A DNA stretch of 64,000 bases. Origin: an uncultured Lachnospiraceae bacterium. Lineage in GTDB: Bacteria > Bacillota > Clostridia > Lachnospirales > Lachnospiraceae. The stretch is from the NCBI GenBank assembly GCA_934352055.1, contig CAKRJY010000002.1, positions 62,001 through 126,000 on the forward strand, in the 5' to 3' direction. Of this stretch, positions 18,393 to 28,661 are shown one piece after another. How positions within the stretch are numbered: the stretch's first letter is position 1; every line of letters begins with the position of its first letter. The translations under genes and the position numbers were made by a program. The notes beneath the pieces are model-generated. The model saw nothing but the letters and a program-made list of their open reading frames with translations. It had not been told where the DNA came from and ran no database searches.

Positions 18393-20207
18393 ATGAGCAA
18401 AAAGATTGATCCACAGATTATCAATGAAAGACTGCGCCAATTGCGTCAGTTGATGCAGGAACGCGGCATTTGTGTATATGTCGTTCCGACATCCGATGAT
18501 CATATTTCAGAATATGTAGGAGAACACTATAAGTGTCGTTCCTTTATTACCGGATTTACAGGTTCGGCTGGAACAGCTGTGATTACGATGACAGAAGCTG
18601 GTGTGTGGACGGATGGTCGTTATTTTGTACAGGCAGCTGCACAGGTGGATGGCAGTGAAGTGACATTATATCGTATGGGAGAACCGGAAGTTCCTACCGT
18701 TACAGAATTCGTGGAGCAGAAGCTGTGTGAGAGTGGCGTGATCGGTTTCGATGGTAGCTGTATGGCTGCTGGAGAAGCGCAAGAATTACGTGAAATTGCA
18801 GAGAAAAAGAACGGAAGCATCGCTATGGATGAGAATTTGATTGATCTGATCTGGGAGGATCGTCCGGCACTTCCGATGGAGCCAGTGTTTATTTTGCGTC
18901 AACAGTATGCAGGAGAGTCTACGCAGGATAAGTTGTTACGCATCCGGGAAGAAATGAAGGAAAAGAATGCAACCAGCCATCTGATTGGCAGTTTATATGA
19001 TATTGCTTGGATTACAAACATGCGTGGTGGGGATATTTCACATGTGCCGGTATTTTTGTCCTTCCTGTTTTTGACAGAGGAGGATGCGATTCTCTATGCT
19101 TTTTCAGAGAACTGGTCAGAAGATATTGTGACTTATTTGAATACATGTGGCATTACGCTTCGTCCATATGCAGCCGTGTATGATGAATTGCCGGGACTTG
19201 TACAAAAAGCTGGTGGCAACATTTTATTAAATCCGGGAACCATCAATGCAAAGCTTATGAGTCTGCTGGCAAAGGATCAGATTGTAGAAGCACATGATCC
19301 ATCAGAATTGATGCGCTCGATTAAGAATGAGACAGAGGTGGCAAATACAATCGAAGCACATATTCATGATGGCGTAGCAGTGACGAAGTTTATCCATTAT
19401 CTCAAGACAAATATTGGGACAGAACCGATGACGGAAATCAGTGCCTCTGATTATTTGCAGGAGCGTAGGGAAGAACAGCCGGGATATCTGGATTTGAGTT
19501 TTGATACCATTAGTGCATATGGCGCGAATGCTGCTATGATGCATTACAGTGCGACTCCGGAAGATTATGCTAATCTTGCGCCGGAAGGCATGTTGCTTGT
19601 GGATTCAGGCGGACATTATCTGGGTGGTACAACGGATATTACCAGAACGATTGTGTTAGGTCCGATTTCAGATGAAATCAAGAAAATGTATACGCTGGTA
19701 TTAAAGGGTCATCTTCGCTTAGCACATGCAAAATTCCCGAAGGGTGTATCCGGAACGAATCTGGATGTACTTGCAAGAGAACCACTCTGGGAATTGGGAT
19801 TGGATTATCGTTGTGGTACAGGCCATGGCGTAGGACATATTTTAAATGTCCATGAAGGACCGAATGCTTTTCGTTGGCGTACAACCGACTTGTTCCCTGC
19901 ACAGGAGCTGATTCCGGGAATGATTACAACAAACGAACCGGGATTTTATGAAGAAGGCGGATATGGTATCCGTATTGAAAATGAACTTCTTTGTGTAGAA
20001 GCTGAGAATACAGAGTATGGACAGTACTATCAATTCCAGAATCTTACATTTGCACCGATTGATTTGGATGCAGTGTTACCGGAAATGCTTACAGATAAGG
20101 AAAAGGACTGGTTGAATGCATATCATAGACAAGTATACGATACCATTAGTCCATATTTAGATGATAAGGAAAAGGAATGGCTACAATATGAAACAAGAGC
20201 AGTCTAA
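18393..20207 (+). CDS. pepP: Xaa-Pro aminopeptidase (M24B family)
   Basis: A 604-residue enzyme, the long form with two creatinase-like N-terminal domains (about 1-320) and a C-terminal pita-bread peptidase domain. All five dinuclear metal ligands are visible: Asp404 (VDSGG), Asp415 (TTDITRT), His482 (GHGVGH), Glu515 (TTNEPG) and Glu529 (RIENE). It removes an N-terminal residue before proline from peptides in the cytoplasm. AAAGGAGATG ribosome site. Its 3' end overlaps polA by 20 bases, an unusual coupling. Confidence 0.93.
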   Translation: MSKKIDPQIINERLRQLRQLMQERGICVYVVPTSDDHISEYVGEHYKCRSFITGFTGSAGTAVITMTEAGVWTDGRYFVQAAAQVDGSEVTLYRMGEPEVPTVTEFVEQKLCESGVIGFDGSCMAAGEAQELREIAEKKNGSIAMDENLIDLIWEDRPALPMEPVFILRQQYAGESTQDKLLRIREEMKEKNATSHLIGSLYDIAWITNMRGGDISHVPVFLSFLFLTEEDAILYAFSENWSEDIVTYLNTCGITLRPYAAVYDELPGLVQKAGGNILLNPGTINAKLMSLLAKDQIVEAHDPSELMRSIKNETEVANTIEAHIHDGVAVTKFIHYLKTNIGTEPMTEISASDYLQERREEQPGYLDLSFDTISAYGANAAMMHYSATPEDYANLAPEGMLLVDSGGHYLGGTTDITRTIVLGPISDEIKKMYTLVLKGHLRLAHAKFPKGVSGTNLDVLAREPLWELGLDYRCGTGHGVGHILNVHEGPNAFRWRTTDLFPAQELIPGMITTNEPGFYEEGGYGIRIENELLCVEAENTEYGQYYQFQNLTFAPIDLDAVLPEMLTDKEKDWLNAYHRQVYDTISPYLDDKEKEWLQYETRAV

Positions 20208-22953
20208 AAAATTATTACTGATTGATGGACATAGTATTTTAAATCGTGCGTTTTTTGGTTTGCCGGATTTGACAAATGCGGCAGGCGTGCATACAAATGC
20301 TGTTTATGGTTTCCTTAACATTATGTTTAAGATTATTGATACGGAAAAACCGGAGTATCTGACCGTGGCATTTGATGAGCATGCACCGACATTCCGTCAC
20401 AAGATGTACGATGCATACAAAGGAACCAGAAAACCTATGGCAGAAGAGTTGCGTCAACAAGTGCCGATGATGAAACAACTTCTTGCTGCTATGGGAATTA
20501 CCGTGATTTCGAAAGAAGGATTAGAAGCGGATGACCTTTTGGGAACGATGGCTCGTATGGCAGAAGCAGAAGGACTCGAAGTTACAATTGTATCGGGAGA
20601 CCGGGACTTGCTGCAGCTGGCAACAGAACACACGAAGATTAGCATTCCAAAGACAAAGAAGACAGGTACAGAGATAGAAAATTATTATGCAGCAGATGTA
20701 CAGGAGCGTTATCTTGTCACACCGACGGAATTTATTGATGTAAAGGCATTGATGGGGGATACGGCTGATAATATCCCGGGTGTTCCGGGGATTGGTGAGA
20801 AGACAGCGACTGCCATTATAGCGCAGTACCATTCCATTGAGGAAGCACATGCACATGCAGAGGAATTGCGCCCACCGCGTGCTGCCAAAAATATAGTAGA
20901 GTTTTATGAACAGGCAGTATTGTCAAAGGAATTGGCTACCATCGAAGTGCATGCAGACATAGAGTATGCGTTGTCATCGGCAGTGCTCGATAACGTATAT
21001 ACACCGGAGGCATATGCTCTTTGTAAAGAATGGGAGTTTAAGAATCTGTTAAGCAGATTTCAGATTGAGACACCGAAAAACGAGGTGGAAGATGCGTTTG
21101 CATTTGCAAAAGATGCAGATGCTTTTTCTGCCTTTGTAAAAAAAGCCTGTGAAACATCATGTACAGATATCGGTGTATATGTAGCATGGCGTCAGAAAAG
21201 TGCAAGTGAGTGGAGTGAACAGGTAAGTGCGCAGAATGCACCAGAGGGACAATTGTCTCTTTTTGCAGAGCCTGAACCAACAGAGCAATCTTGTGGTGAG
21301 TATGAAATATATGGAGTGGCTTTGTCGGATGGAGCTAAAAGCATCTGGTTACCAACAGATGATATTGCTTTTGTGACACAGCAGTTACAGGCTTTTGCTG
21401 CACATAAGAAACGTATGGTGTGCATGACAGTCAAGGAATTAATCAAAATCTTTTCGCCGGATGTGAAGAATCGTTTTTTTGATTACGAGAATGTATATGA
21501 TGCAGCAGTAGCAGAATATCTGATACAACCATTGAAAAATCAATATGTCGCTGAAGATTTAGCAAGCGAATACCTGGGGATGAGTGTACCGGGCTATGCA
21601 GAGATTTTTGGCAAAAAGACATTGATACAAGTGGTAGAGGAAATGCCACAGGAAATGTGTGCATTTGCATGTTATGAGGCTTATATCTGCAGCAAAGTTG
21701 CACAGATGCAGTGTGATACGTTACAGGAAAAACAGATGGATACCTTGTATCGTGAAATAGAACTTCCGCTCATCTTCACATTAGCTGATATGGAGTTGCA
21801 AGGAATTGCAATTGATGCGTCAGCATTATCAGAGTATGGACAGCGTCTGGCAGAGCGTCTGACTACACTAGAACAGAAGATATACGAGGAAGCGGGAGAA
21901 GAATTTAATATCAATTCGCCAAAGCAATTGGGAATCATTTTGTTTGAAAAGATGGAAATGCCGGGCGCAAAGAAGACAAAGACAGGTTATTCTACAGCAG
22001 CCGATGTTTTAGAGGCGCTGGCTCCGGATTATCCAATTGTAGCGGATATTTTGGAATATCGACAACTTGCAAAGCTCAAATCAACCTATGCAGAAGGCTT
22101 GGCACATTGTATTGCGCCGGATGGCAGAATCCATTCTTCCTTCCAGCAGACCGTGACTGCAACAGGCCGTATTAGTAGTACGGAACCTAACTTACAAAAC
22201 ATTCCAATCCGTATGGAATTGGGCAAGATGATCCGTAAAGTTTTTCATCCAAAGGAAGGATTTGTTTTTGTGGATGCGGACTATTCACAAATCGAATTAC
22301 GCGTGCTTTCTCATATGTCGGAAGATGAGAATCTCATCCAGGCATTTCAGCAGGGACAGGATATTCACAGATCTACGGCATCGCTTGTGTTCCATACGCC
22401 TTTTGATGAAGTTACAGAATTGCAGCGACGCAATGCGAAGGCTGTAAACTTTGGGATTGTCTATGGAATCAGCGCATTTGGATTAAGCAGAGATCTTGGA
22501 ATCAGTAAAAAAGAAGCAGGCAAATATATCGATGACTATTTTCTGGCATATCCACGTATGAAGTCATTTTTGGATGGTCTTGTTGCGCAGGGAAAGGAAG
22601 CCGGAGCAGTTAAGACGATGTATGGTCGTATCCGTCCAATTCCGGAATTGTCATCCAGCAATTTTATGCAGCGTCAATTTGGAGAACGAATTGCCATGAA
22701 TTCGCCAATTCAGGGGACGGCAGCAGATATCATTAAAATTGCAATGGTACATGTGCATGACCGTTTGCAAAAAGAGGGATTGCAGTCAAGCTTATTATTG
22801 CAGGTGCATGATGAACTTTTGATTGAAGCAAAACAGGAAGAAGTGGAACAAGTAGAACAAATCTTACAGGAAGAGATGGAGCATGCAGCAACGCTGGCAG
22901 TTCCGCTGACGATTGATATGCATACAGGATACACGTGGTACGACGCAAAATAG
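20188..22953 (+). CDS. polA: DNA polymerase I
   Basis: A 921-residue polymerase. The start is the ATG at 20188 (MKQEQSKKLLLIDGHSILNRAF), inside the end of pepP. Domains: 5'-3' exonuclease/flap nuclease (about 1-290; EADDLLGT, GDRDLLQL and GDTADNIPGVPGIGEKTA), a central 3'-5' exonuclease-like domain (about 310-500) and the polymerase (about 540-921; DADYSQIELRVLSHMS with a catalytic Asp, RRNAKAVNFGIVYG as the O-helix, LQVHDELLIEA with the second Asp). The DxE proofreading motif is not seen in the middle domain, so proofreading is probably lost, as in Bacillus. coaE follows 40 bases on, a common pairing. Confidence 0.97.
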   Translation: MKQEQSKKLLLIDGHSILNRAFFGLPDLTNAAGVHTNAVYGFLNIMFKIIDTEKPEYLTVAFDEHAPTFRHKMYDAYKGTRKPMAEELRQQVPMMKQLLAAMGITVISKEGLEADDLLGTMARMAEAEGLEVTIVSGDRDLLQLATEHTKISIPKTKKTGTEIENYYAADVQERYLVTPTEFIDVKALMGDTADNIPGVPGIGEKTATAIIAQYHSIEEAHAHAEELRPPRAAKNIVEFYEQAVLSKELATIEVHADIEYALSSAVLDNVYTPEAYALCKEWEFKNLLSRFQIETPKNEVEDAFAFAKDADAFSAFVKKACETSCTDIGVYVAWRQKSASEWSEQVSAQNAPEGQLSLFAEPEPTEQSCGEYEIYGVALSDGAKSIWLPTDDIAFVTQQLQAFAAHKKRMVCMTVKELIKIFSPDVKNRFFDYENVYDAAVAEYLIQPLKNQYVAEDLASEYLGMSVPGYAEIFGKKTLIQVVEEMPQEMCAFACYEAYICSKVAQMQCDTLQEKQMDTLYREIELPLIFTLADMELQGIAIDASALSEYGQRLAERLTTLEQKIYEEAGEEFNINSPKQLGIILFEKMEMPGAKKTKTGYSTAADVLEALAPDYPIVADILEYRQLAKLKSTYAEGLAHCIAPDGRIHSSFQQTVTATGRISSTEPNLQNIPIRMELGKMIRKVFHPKEGFVFVDADYSQIELRVLSHMSEDENLIQAFQQGQDIHRSTASLVFHTPFDEVTELQRRNAKAVNFGIVYGISAFGLSRDLGISKKEAGKYIDDYFLAYPRMKSFLDGLVAQGKEAGAVKTMYGRIRPIPELSSSNFMQRQFGERIAMNSPIQGTAADIIKIAMVHVHDRLQKEGLQSSLLLQVHDELLIEAKQEEVEQVEQILQEEMEHAATLAVPLTIDMHTGYTWYDAK

Positions 22954-22993
22954 CTTTGTTTTGCCTATAAAAAATGATACAATGGAGAAGATT

Positions 22994-23587
22994 ATGAAGT
23001 TTATAGGAGTTACCGGAGGTGTTGGCGCAGGGAAATCAACCGTGCTGACATATTTACAGGAGCATTATCATTGCAAGGTGGTTTTGGCGGATGATCTGGC
23101 AAAATCCATGATGCAGCCGGGAAGTATTTGTTATGCTGCACTTGTAACACTGTTGCAGCCCTATCAAGTGCTTGATGAACAGGAGCAGATCGAAAAAGAA
23201 GCAATGGCGCGCTTACTTTTTTCCAATGCCGACATACGCACACAGGTGAATCACATTGTGCATCCGGCGGTGAAAAAGAGTGTTCTGCAGCAGGTAAAAG
23301 AAGCAAGAGAACAGGGAGAGCTGGATTACTTCTTTTTTGAAGCGGCGCTTCTTTTAGAAGAGCATTATGATGAAGTCTGTGATGAGCTTTGGTATATTTA
23401 CGCGTCAAAAGAAGAACGTAGGATGCGCCTAAAACGGGATCGCGGTTATTCGGATGCAAAAATAGATGCAATTTTTGCAAGTCAGATGTCAGAGGAAGCA
23501 TTCCGAAGCGTTTGTGCACATGTGATAGACAGCAGTGGTACGATGGAAGAAACGCAGGCACAAGTGAGAGCCATCTTAGATGCGTAA
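22994..23587 (+). CDS. coaE: Dephospho-CoA kinase
   Basis: A 197-residue P-loop kinase for the last step of CoA synthesis. The Walker A motif GGVGAGKS is at residues 8-15, and the LID arginines are in RLKRDRGYS. The ATG at 22994 has GGAGAAG directly upstream; ATG 22982 in the same frame would overlap that site. With panGBCD and coaBC the window covers most of the route from ketoisovalerate and aspartate to CoA. Confidence 0.94.
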   Translation: MKFIGVTGGVGAGKSTVLTYLQEHYHCKVVLADDLAKSMMQPGSICYAALVTLLQPYQVLDEQEQIEKEAMARLLFSNADIRTQVNHIVHPAVKKSVLQQVKEAREQGELDYFFFEAALLLEEHYDEVCDELWYIYASKEERRMRLKRDRGYSDAKIDAIFASQMSEEAFRSVCAHVIDSSGTMEETQAQVRAILDA

Positions 23588-23626
23588 GACGATTTTGGGA
23601 ATAGAGTAATAGAGGAGAGCAGGCAT

Positions 23627-25864
23627 ATGATGAAAGAGAATCCGATGGAAGATTTTGTTTTTGGATTGGATATCGGCACACGTAATGTTGTGGGAACCGT
23701 CGGTTATCAGGCAGAAGATGGTTTTCATGTTGTGGCGCAGTGTGTACGGGAACACCAGACACGTGCAATGTTAGATGGTCAGATTCATGACATTGGTCGT
23801 GTGGGTGATACCATCCGGGAAGTCAAGGAAGTGTTAGAAGAACAACTTGGTATGACCTTGACCCAGGTGTGTATTGCTGCAGCCGGCCGTGTGCTTCGCA
23901 CCGTGACAACACAGGTGGCTTATGAATACCCGGAGGAGACTGTGGTTTCCGGAGAAGATTTACATACATTAGATCTGATGGGAATTGATCAGGCACAGCA
24001 GGAGCTTTTAGCAGAGGGAGATAACAAATACAAGTTTTACTGTGTTGGATATTCTGTGATGAAGTATTATCTCAACGATGAATTGTTCTCCAGCTTAGAA
24101 GGACATAAGGCAAATAAAATCGAAGAAGTCATTATTGTTACCTTTTTACCGGAAGATGTTGTGGATGGCTTGTATTCAGCAGTAGAACGTGCCGGGTTAC
24201 AGGTGGCTAATTTAACACTCGAGCCTATAGCAGCGATTAATGTAGCTATTCCTGAGAATTTCAGAATGCTTAATATTGCACTTGTTGATGTCGGAGCAGG
24301 TACATCGGATATCTGTATTACACGCGATGGAAGTATCATTGCATATGGTATGATTCCATTTGCAGGAGATGAACTGACAGAAGTAATTGTACAATCCTAT
24401 CTGGTGGATTTTGCGACAGCAGAGCAGATTAAGTTGGATTCTTCTTCTATGGAGGAAGTGACCTATGAAGACATCATGGGAATTTCACATACAGTAGCTG
24501 CGGAAGAAGTATGGAAACTGACGGAAGTCGTTCGTGAAAAAATGACAACAGAAGTGTCTGCAAAAATACGGGAACTCAACGGAGATAAGTCCGTAAGTGC
24601 AGCATTTATTGTTGGCGGCGGCGGAAAAATCCATGGTTATACCGATTCCTTGGCGAAGAAACTGGATATCGTTCCAGAACGTGTGGCACTTCGTGGCGAA
24701 GAAGTCATGAAGAACATTATTTTCGAGCAGGAAAATATCAAAAAAGATCCGCTTTTGGTTACGCCGATTGGTATTTGTCTGAATTATTATGAGCAGAAGA
24801 ACAACTTTATCATGATCCATTTTAATGGCGAAATGATGAAGTTATATGATAATGGACATTTGACTGTTGTAGATGCAGCTATGCAGGCAGGATTTACAAC
24901 GGAAGAATTGTTCCCACGTCGTGGGCGTGAAATACATTTTACCGTGAATGGAACGCCTCGTATGATTCGCGGTGGTGAAGGAGAATCTGCTGTTGTAAAA
25001 ATGAATGGTATGACAGTAGGGATGAATACGCCGCTAGAATTTAATTGTGATATTACGATTGAGCCGTCTACCGCAGGGGAAGAAGCAGCATGTACGATTG
25101 AGGAATTGGATGAATATTCCGGAAGTACGATGACATTTGAAGTCTGTGGAAAACACATTAGATGTCCAAAATTTATGGAGGTAAATGGTAGTTTAGAGCC
25201 TGGAAGTTATGAAATCCAGGAAGGAGATACTATCGAGACACGTAGTTTTTACACGGTAGGTCAGCTAGCAGAATTTATGGATGTTGAGATTGATCCGGAT
25301 CGGGAAATTCTTGTCAATAATCGTCCAGCAACAATGGATTCTCTGATTTACGCCAATTTTTCGATTGATTGGACTGTACTGTCTTTTGGGGCAGCTCCCG
25401 TTGTTTCGAAAGAAAGTACCAGTAAGGCAAGCAGTATCTTAGACCAGTTAAAATACGGAAGTAAGTATGGATTTGGAGCAAAGGCAGAGGATAGTGCTGC
25501 AGAAGATACAAAAGCGACAGCAAATGAGGAAAATCAGATGGAAGTGTCTGATATGCCTTCGGGATATGAGGCAGAACAGGAAAAAAGTGAAACGGTGTCT
25601 GGCAATGGAATGGCAGAAGAAGTGATGCCGGATGAAACGGAAAGCATGGAACAGGCTGGAATTCATGTAACAGTGAATCAGGAACCGGTATTTTTGAGTG
25701 GTAAGAGCAGCTATATTTTTGTAGACATCTTTAATGTGATTGATTTTGATGTACAAGCAGGTGGCGGCAGACCGATTGTAACGAAAATAAACGGAGCTGC
25801 CTGTGGGTATTCAGATGAACTTCACGAAGGTGATGAAATTTTAGTTTATTGGAAAGAGTTATAA
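23627..25864 (+). CDS. FtsA/PilM-like actin-fold ATPase with long C-terminal extension
   Basis: A 745-residue protein. The first 400 residues form an actin-like ATPase of the FtsA/PilM class: phosphate-1 loop FGLDIGTRNVVGTVG (about 12-26), phosphate-2 LVDVGAGTSDI, adenosine loop IVGGGGKIHGY, and an SHS2-like insertion. The C-terminal part contains two segments resembling beta-grasp folds (about 480-590 and 665-745) joined by an acidic Glu/Ser-rich linker (about 615-660). True FtsA is about 420 residues, so this is a distinct Clostridial family. A role in division, elongation or a membrane assembly is inferred. The stop is followed one base later by the next ATG, so the pair is co-translated. 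Confidence 0.75.
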   Translation: MMKENPMEDFVFGLDIGTRNVVGTVGYQAEDGFHVVAQCVREHQTRAMLDGQIHDIGRVGDTIREVKEVLEEQLGMTLTQVCIAAAGRVLRTVTTQVAYEYPEETVVSGEDLHTLDLMGIDQAQQELLAEGDNKYKFYCVGYSVMKYYLNDELFSSLEGHKANKIEEVIIVTFLPEDVVDGLYSAVERAGLQVANLTLEPIAAINVAIPENFRMLNIALVDVGAGTSDICITRDGSIIAYGMIPFAGDELTEVIVQSYLVDFATAEQIKLDSSSMEEVTYEDIMGISHTVAAEEVWKLTEVVREKMTTEVSAKIRELNGDKSVSAAFIVGGGGKIHGYTDSLAKKLDIVPERVALRGEEVMKNIIFEQENIKKDPLLVTPIGICLNYYEQKNNFIMIHFNGEMMKLYDNGHLTVVDAAMQAGFTTEELFPRRGREIHFTVNGTPRMIRGGEGESAVVKMNGMTVGMNTPLEFNCDITIEPSTAGEEAACTIEELDEYSGSTMTFEVCGKHIRCPKFMEVNGSLEPGSYEIQEGDTIETRSFYTVGQLAEFMDVEIDPDREILVNNRPATMDSLIYANFSIDWTVLSFGAAPVVSKESTSKASSILDQLKYGSKYGFGAKAEDSAAEDTKATANEENQMEVSDMPSGYEAEQEKSETVSGNGMAEEVMPDETESMEQAGIHVTVNQEPVFLSGKSSYIFVDIFNVIDFDVQAGGGRPIVTKINGAACGYSDELHEGDEILVYWKEL

Positions 25865-25865
25865 C

Positions 25866-26663
25866 ATGGATTTGTTTAGTGTAGCAAGTGGCAGCAGTGG
25901 CAACTGTATTTGTGTAGGCAGCAGCCAAAGCCACGTGATGATTGATGCCGGTATTAGCGGCAAGCGTATTGAGGAGGGGATGAATACCTATGATTATACG
26001 ACGTCTGATATGGATGGCGTTTTAATCACACATGAACATAGTGATCATATACAAGGACTTGGTGTTATATCACGTAAATATGGGCTTCCCATTTATGCGA
26101 CAAAAGCAACAGCAGAGGCTATTTTACGAACGTCGTCCGTTGGCAAAATTGACCCTTCTTTATTCCATATCATTGAAGCCGGAGAAACATTTACGATTGG
26201 TGATTTGACGATTTATGCAATGCCGATTTCTCATGATGCAGCAGATCCGGTTGCGTATATGGTATCAGATGGTAAACATCGCGTAGGAGTTGTGACAGAT
26301 TTGGGATATTATGATGAAGAGATTGTGTCACATATGAAAGGTTTGGATGCTCTTTTGCTGGAAGCCAATCATGATATTCATATGTTACAGGCCGGTGCAT
26401 ATCCTTATCCTTTAAAACAGCGTATTTTGGGCGATACCGGACATTTGTCGAATGAGACAAGTGGACAGCTATTGGGTCAGATTTTGCATGACGATATGAA
26501 ACATATTTTGCTGGGGCATTTGTCAAAAGAAAATAATTACGAAGAACTGGCTTTTGAGACGGTTCGTGTAGAGATTTCACTTGGGGATAATCCTTACCGG
26601 GGAAATGATTTTCCAATCGAGGTTGCGAAAAGAGATAAGCCGTCAAGTCTGATTACTCTTTAA
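25866..26663 (+). CDS. Metallo-beta-lactamase fold hydrolase, WalJ/YycJ-like
   Basis: A 265-residue MBL-fold protein. The metal motif THEHSDHIQG is at residues 55-64 (His56, His58, Asp60, His61), followed by SHDAADPVAYMV, VTDLGYYD and GHLSKENN, the order seen in WalJ (YycJ). WalJ is a nuclease-like hydrolase connected to cell wall/division coordination in Gram-positives. It begins next to the FtsA-like gene. The substrate is not known from sequence. Confidence 0.85.
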   Translation: MDLFSVASGSSGNCICVGSSQSHVMIDAGISGKRIEEGMNTYDYTTSDMDGVLITHEHSDHIQGLGVISRKYGLPIYATKATAEAILRTSSVGKIDPSLFHIIEAGETFTIGDLTIYAMPISHDAADPVAYMVSDGKHRVGVVTDLGYYDEEIVSHMKGLDALLLEANHDIHMLQAGAYPYPLKQRILGDTGHLSNETSGQLLGQILHDDMKHILLGHLSKENNYEELAFETVRVEISLGDNPYRGNDFPIEVAKRDKPSSLITL

Positions 26664-26680
26664 ATATATGATAAAAAGAT

Positions 26681-26722
26681 TTGGCAGAAACTAAATTTGA
26701 TGTTATAGTTTATAAAACTATA
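26681..26722 (+). promoter_or_regulatory. Promoter with overlapping inverted repeat before the ACT gene
   Basis: TTGGCA (26681-26686), 17 bases, TATAGT (26704-26709). The -10 is part of the perfect inverted repeat TATAGTTT-ATA-AAACTATA (26704-26722), a likely operator or transcript-start hairpin. Confidence 0.65.
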
Positions 26723-26756
26723 CTAATAGATTATGAAAATAAAAAGGAGAACTGAC

Positions 26757-27041
26757 ATGGAGAAAAACACACAGAAAACAATTATCACAGTAGTAGGCAA
26801 AGATACTGTAGGGATTATTGCAGGGATTTGTACATACTTAGCAGAAAACGGAATTAACGTTTTAGATATTTCGCAAACCATTGTACAAGGGTATTTTAAC
26901 ATGATGATGATTGTGGATTTTGCTTCATGCCAAAAACCTTTTTCAGAATGCCAGGCAGAATTGACAGAGCTTGGACAGAAGATTGGTGTAGATGTAAAAT
27001 GCCAGCGCGAAGAAATTTTTGAGAAAATGCATAGAATCTAA
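26757..27041 (+). CDS. ACT domain protein (UPF0237 type)
   Basis: A 94-residue single ACT domain: [38 protein letters not shown] domains bind amino acids or other small ligands and regulate partner proteins. This type is regularly found directly before a UPF0210 gene, as here (11 bases apart), so the two are likely partners. Start at the ATG at 26757 with AAAAGGAGA upstream. The ligand is unknown. Confidence 0.85.
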   Translation: MEKNTQKTIITVVGKDTVGIIAGICTYLAENGINVLDISQTIVQGYFNMMMIVDFASCQKPFSECQAELTELGQKIGVDVKCQREEIFEKMHRI

Positions 27042-27052
27042 AGGAGAAAATG

Positions 27053-28417
27053 ATGATTAATTTTGGTGAAGTCAACGAGACAAACAAGATGGTAGAACAG
27101 GAAAATCTGGATGTGCGTACGATTACCATTGGTATCAGCCTTTTAGATTGTATGGACTCGAATCTCGATACATTAAACGAAAACATTTACAATAAAATTA
27201 CAACAGTTGCAAAAGATCTTGTTAAGGTTGGAAAAGAGATTGAGGCAGATTATTGTATTCCAATTGTAAACAAGCGTATTTCCGTTACACCAATTGCACT
27301 GGTTGGTTCTGCAGCATGTAAGTGTCCGGAAGATTATGTGACCATTGCAAAGACATTGGATCGCGCTGCCAAAACAGTCGGTGTGAACTTTATTGGTGGT
27401 TATTCTGCACTGGTATCGAAAGGAATGACAACAGCAGATGAGAATATGATCCGTTCCATTCCACAGGCACTTGCAAGCACAGATTTTGTATGTAGTTCTG
27501 TTAATGTTGGTTCTACAAAGACAGGAATCAATATGGATGCTGTACGTCTGATGGGCGAAATGGTTAAAGAAACAGCAGAATATACAAAAGAGCAGGATTC
27601 TCTTGGATGTGCAAAATTGGTTGTATTTTGCAATGCACCGGATGATAATCCATTTATGGCTGGCGCATTCCATGGTGTTACAGAGGCAGATGCCATCATT
27701 AATGTTGGTGTTAGTGGACCGGGCGTTGTGAAGACAGCTTTGGAAACAGTGCGCGGAGAAAGCTTTGAGGTTCTTTGTGAAACAATCAAAAAGACTGCTT
27801 TTAAGGTTACACGTGTGGGACAATTGGTTGCACAGGAGGCATCAAAACGATTGGGAATTCCATTTGGAATTATTGATTTATCACTTGCTCCAACACCAGC
27901 AATTGGTGATAGTGTAGCAGGTATTTTGGAAGAAATTGGTCTGGAATATGCAGGTGCACCAGGAACAACAGCAGCACTCGCTTTGTTGAATGATCAGGTG
28001 AAGAAGGGTGGAATTATGGCATCTTCTTATGTAGGTGGATTGAGTGGTGCGTTTATTCCTGTTAGTGAGGATCAGGGCATGATTGATGCTGTGACAGCAG
28101 GGGCACTTACGCTTGAAAAGTTAGAGGCAATGACATGTGTATGTTCGGTAGGTCTTGATATGATTGCTATTCCGGGAGATACAAAAGCAACAACCATTTC
28201 CGGTATTATTGCAGATGAGATGGCAATTGGTATGATTAATCAAAAAACAACAGCAGTTCGTCTGATTCCAGTGATCGGCAAGGGTGTTGGCGAAACGGTG
28301 GAGTTTGGTGGACTTTTGGGATATGCACCAATTATGCCGGTAAATCAATATTCGTGCGATGCTTTTGTGAATCGAAAAGGACGTATTCCAGCACCTGTGC
28401 ACAGCTTTAAAAATTAA
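27053..28417 (+). CDS. UPF0210 (DUF711) family protein
   Basis: A 454-residue soluble protein of a conserved family that shares a fold with glycyl-radical enzymes but lacks the radical loop. Conserved segments include [29 protein letters not shown] and the C-terminal [11 protein letters not shown] and [12 protein letters not shown]. No reaction is established. The tandem with the upstream ACT protein suggests an enzyme under amino-acid control. I use the second ATG (27053), six bases after AAGGAG; the first is at 27050. Confidence 0.85.
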   Translation: MINFGEVNETNKMVEQENLDVRTITIGISLLDCMDSNLDTLNENIYNKITTVAKDLVKVGKEIEADYCIPIVNKRISVTPIALVGSAACKCPEDYVTIAKTLDRAAKTVGVNFIGGYSALVSKGMTTADENMIRSIPQALASTDFVCSSVNVGSTKTGINMDAVRLMGEMVKETAEYTKEQDSLGCAKLVVFCNAPDDNPFMAGAFHGVTEADAIINVGVSGPGVVKTALETVRGESFEVLCETIKKTAFKVTRVGQLVAQEASKRLGIPFGIIDLSLAPTPAIGDSVAGILEEIGLEYAGAPGTTAALALLNDQVKKGGIMASSYVGGLSGAFIPVSEDQGMIDAVTAGALTLEKLEAMTCVCSVGLDMIAIPGDTKATTISGIIADEMAIGMINQKTTAVRLIPVIGKGVGETVEFGGLLGYAPIMPVNQYSCDAFVNRKGRIPAPVHSFKN

Positions 28418-28445
28418 GTATAATACGGCATATAAAAGGGTAGAA

Positions 28446-28472
28446 AGACAGAAGGTGTTTTTCTGCCTTTTT
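28446..28472 (+). terminator. Terminator after the UPF0210 gene
   Basis: AGACAGAA (28446-28453) pairs with TTCTGCCT (28461-28468), one mismatch, then T residues. Confidence 0.6.
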
Positions 28473-28661
28473 CTGTTGTTTTGTTTTTATAGGGGCGAAA
28501 CGAGATATAGAAAGATATAAGACTATGTTCTTTTGGAACACCTGAAATAAAAACAGGGGTCAGTATGGGGGAAAAGGGAATTTTGGAAGAAATTGGAGTA
28601 GAATTTGCAGCAGGTACGAGATATAATAAAGACAAGAGAAATGGGAAAGGAGTTGATATAT

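Noticed and set aside
23010..23768. 252-codon minus-strand frame across coaE and the next start
   Set aside because: His/Pro/Leu-rich, spans the junction of two well supported + strand genes, no ribosome site.
27173..27823. 216-codon minus-strand frame opposite the UPF0210 gene
   Set aside because: Cys/Asn/Ile-rich composition without domain pattern, fully antisense to a conserved gene.
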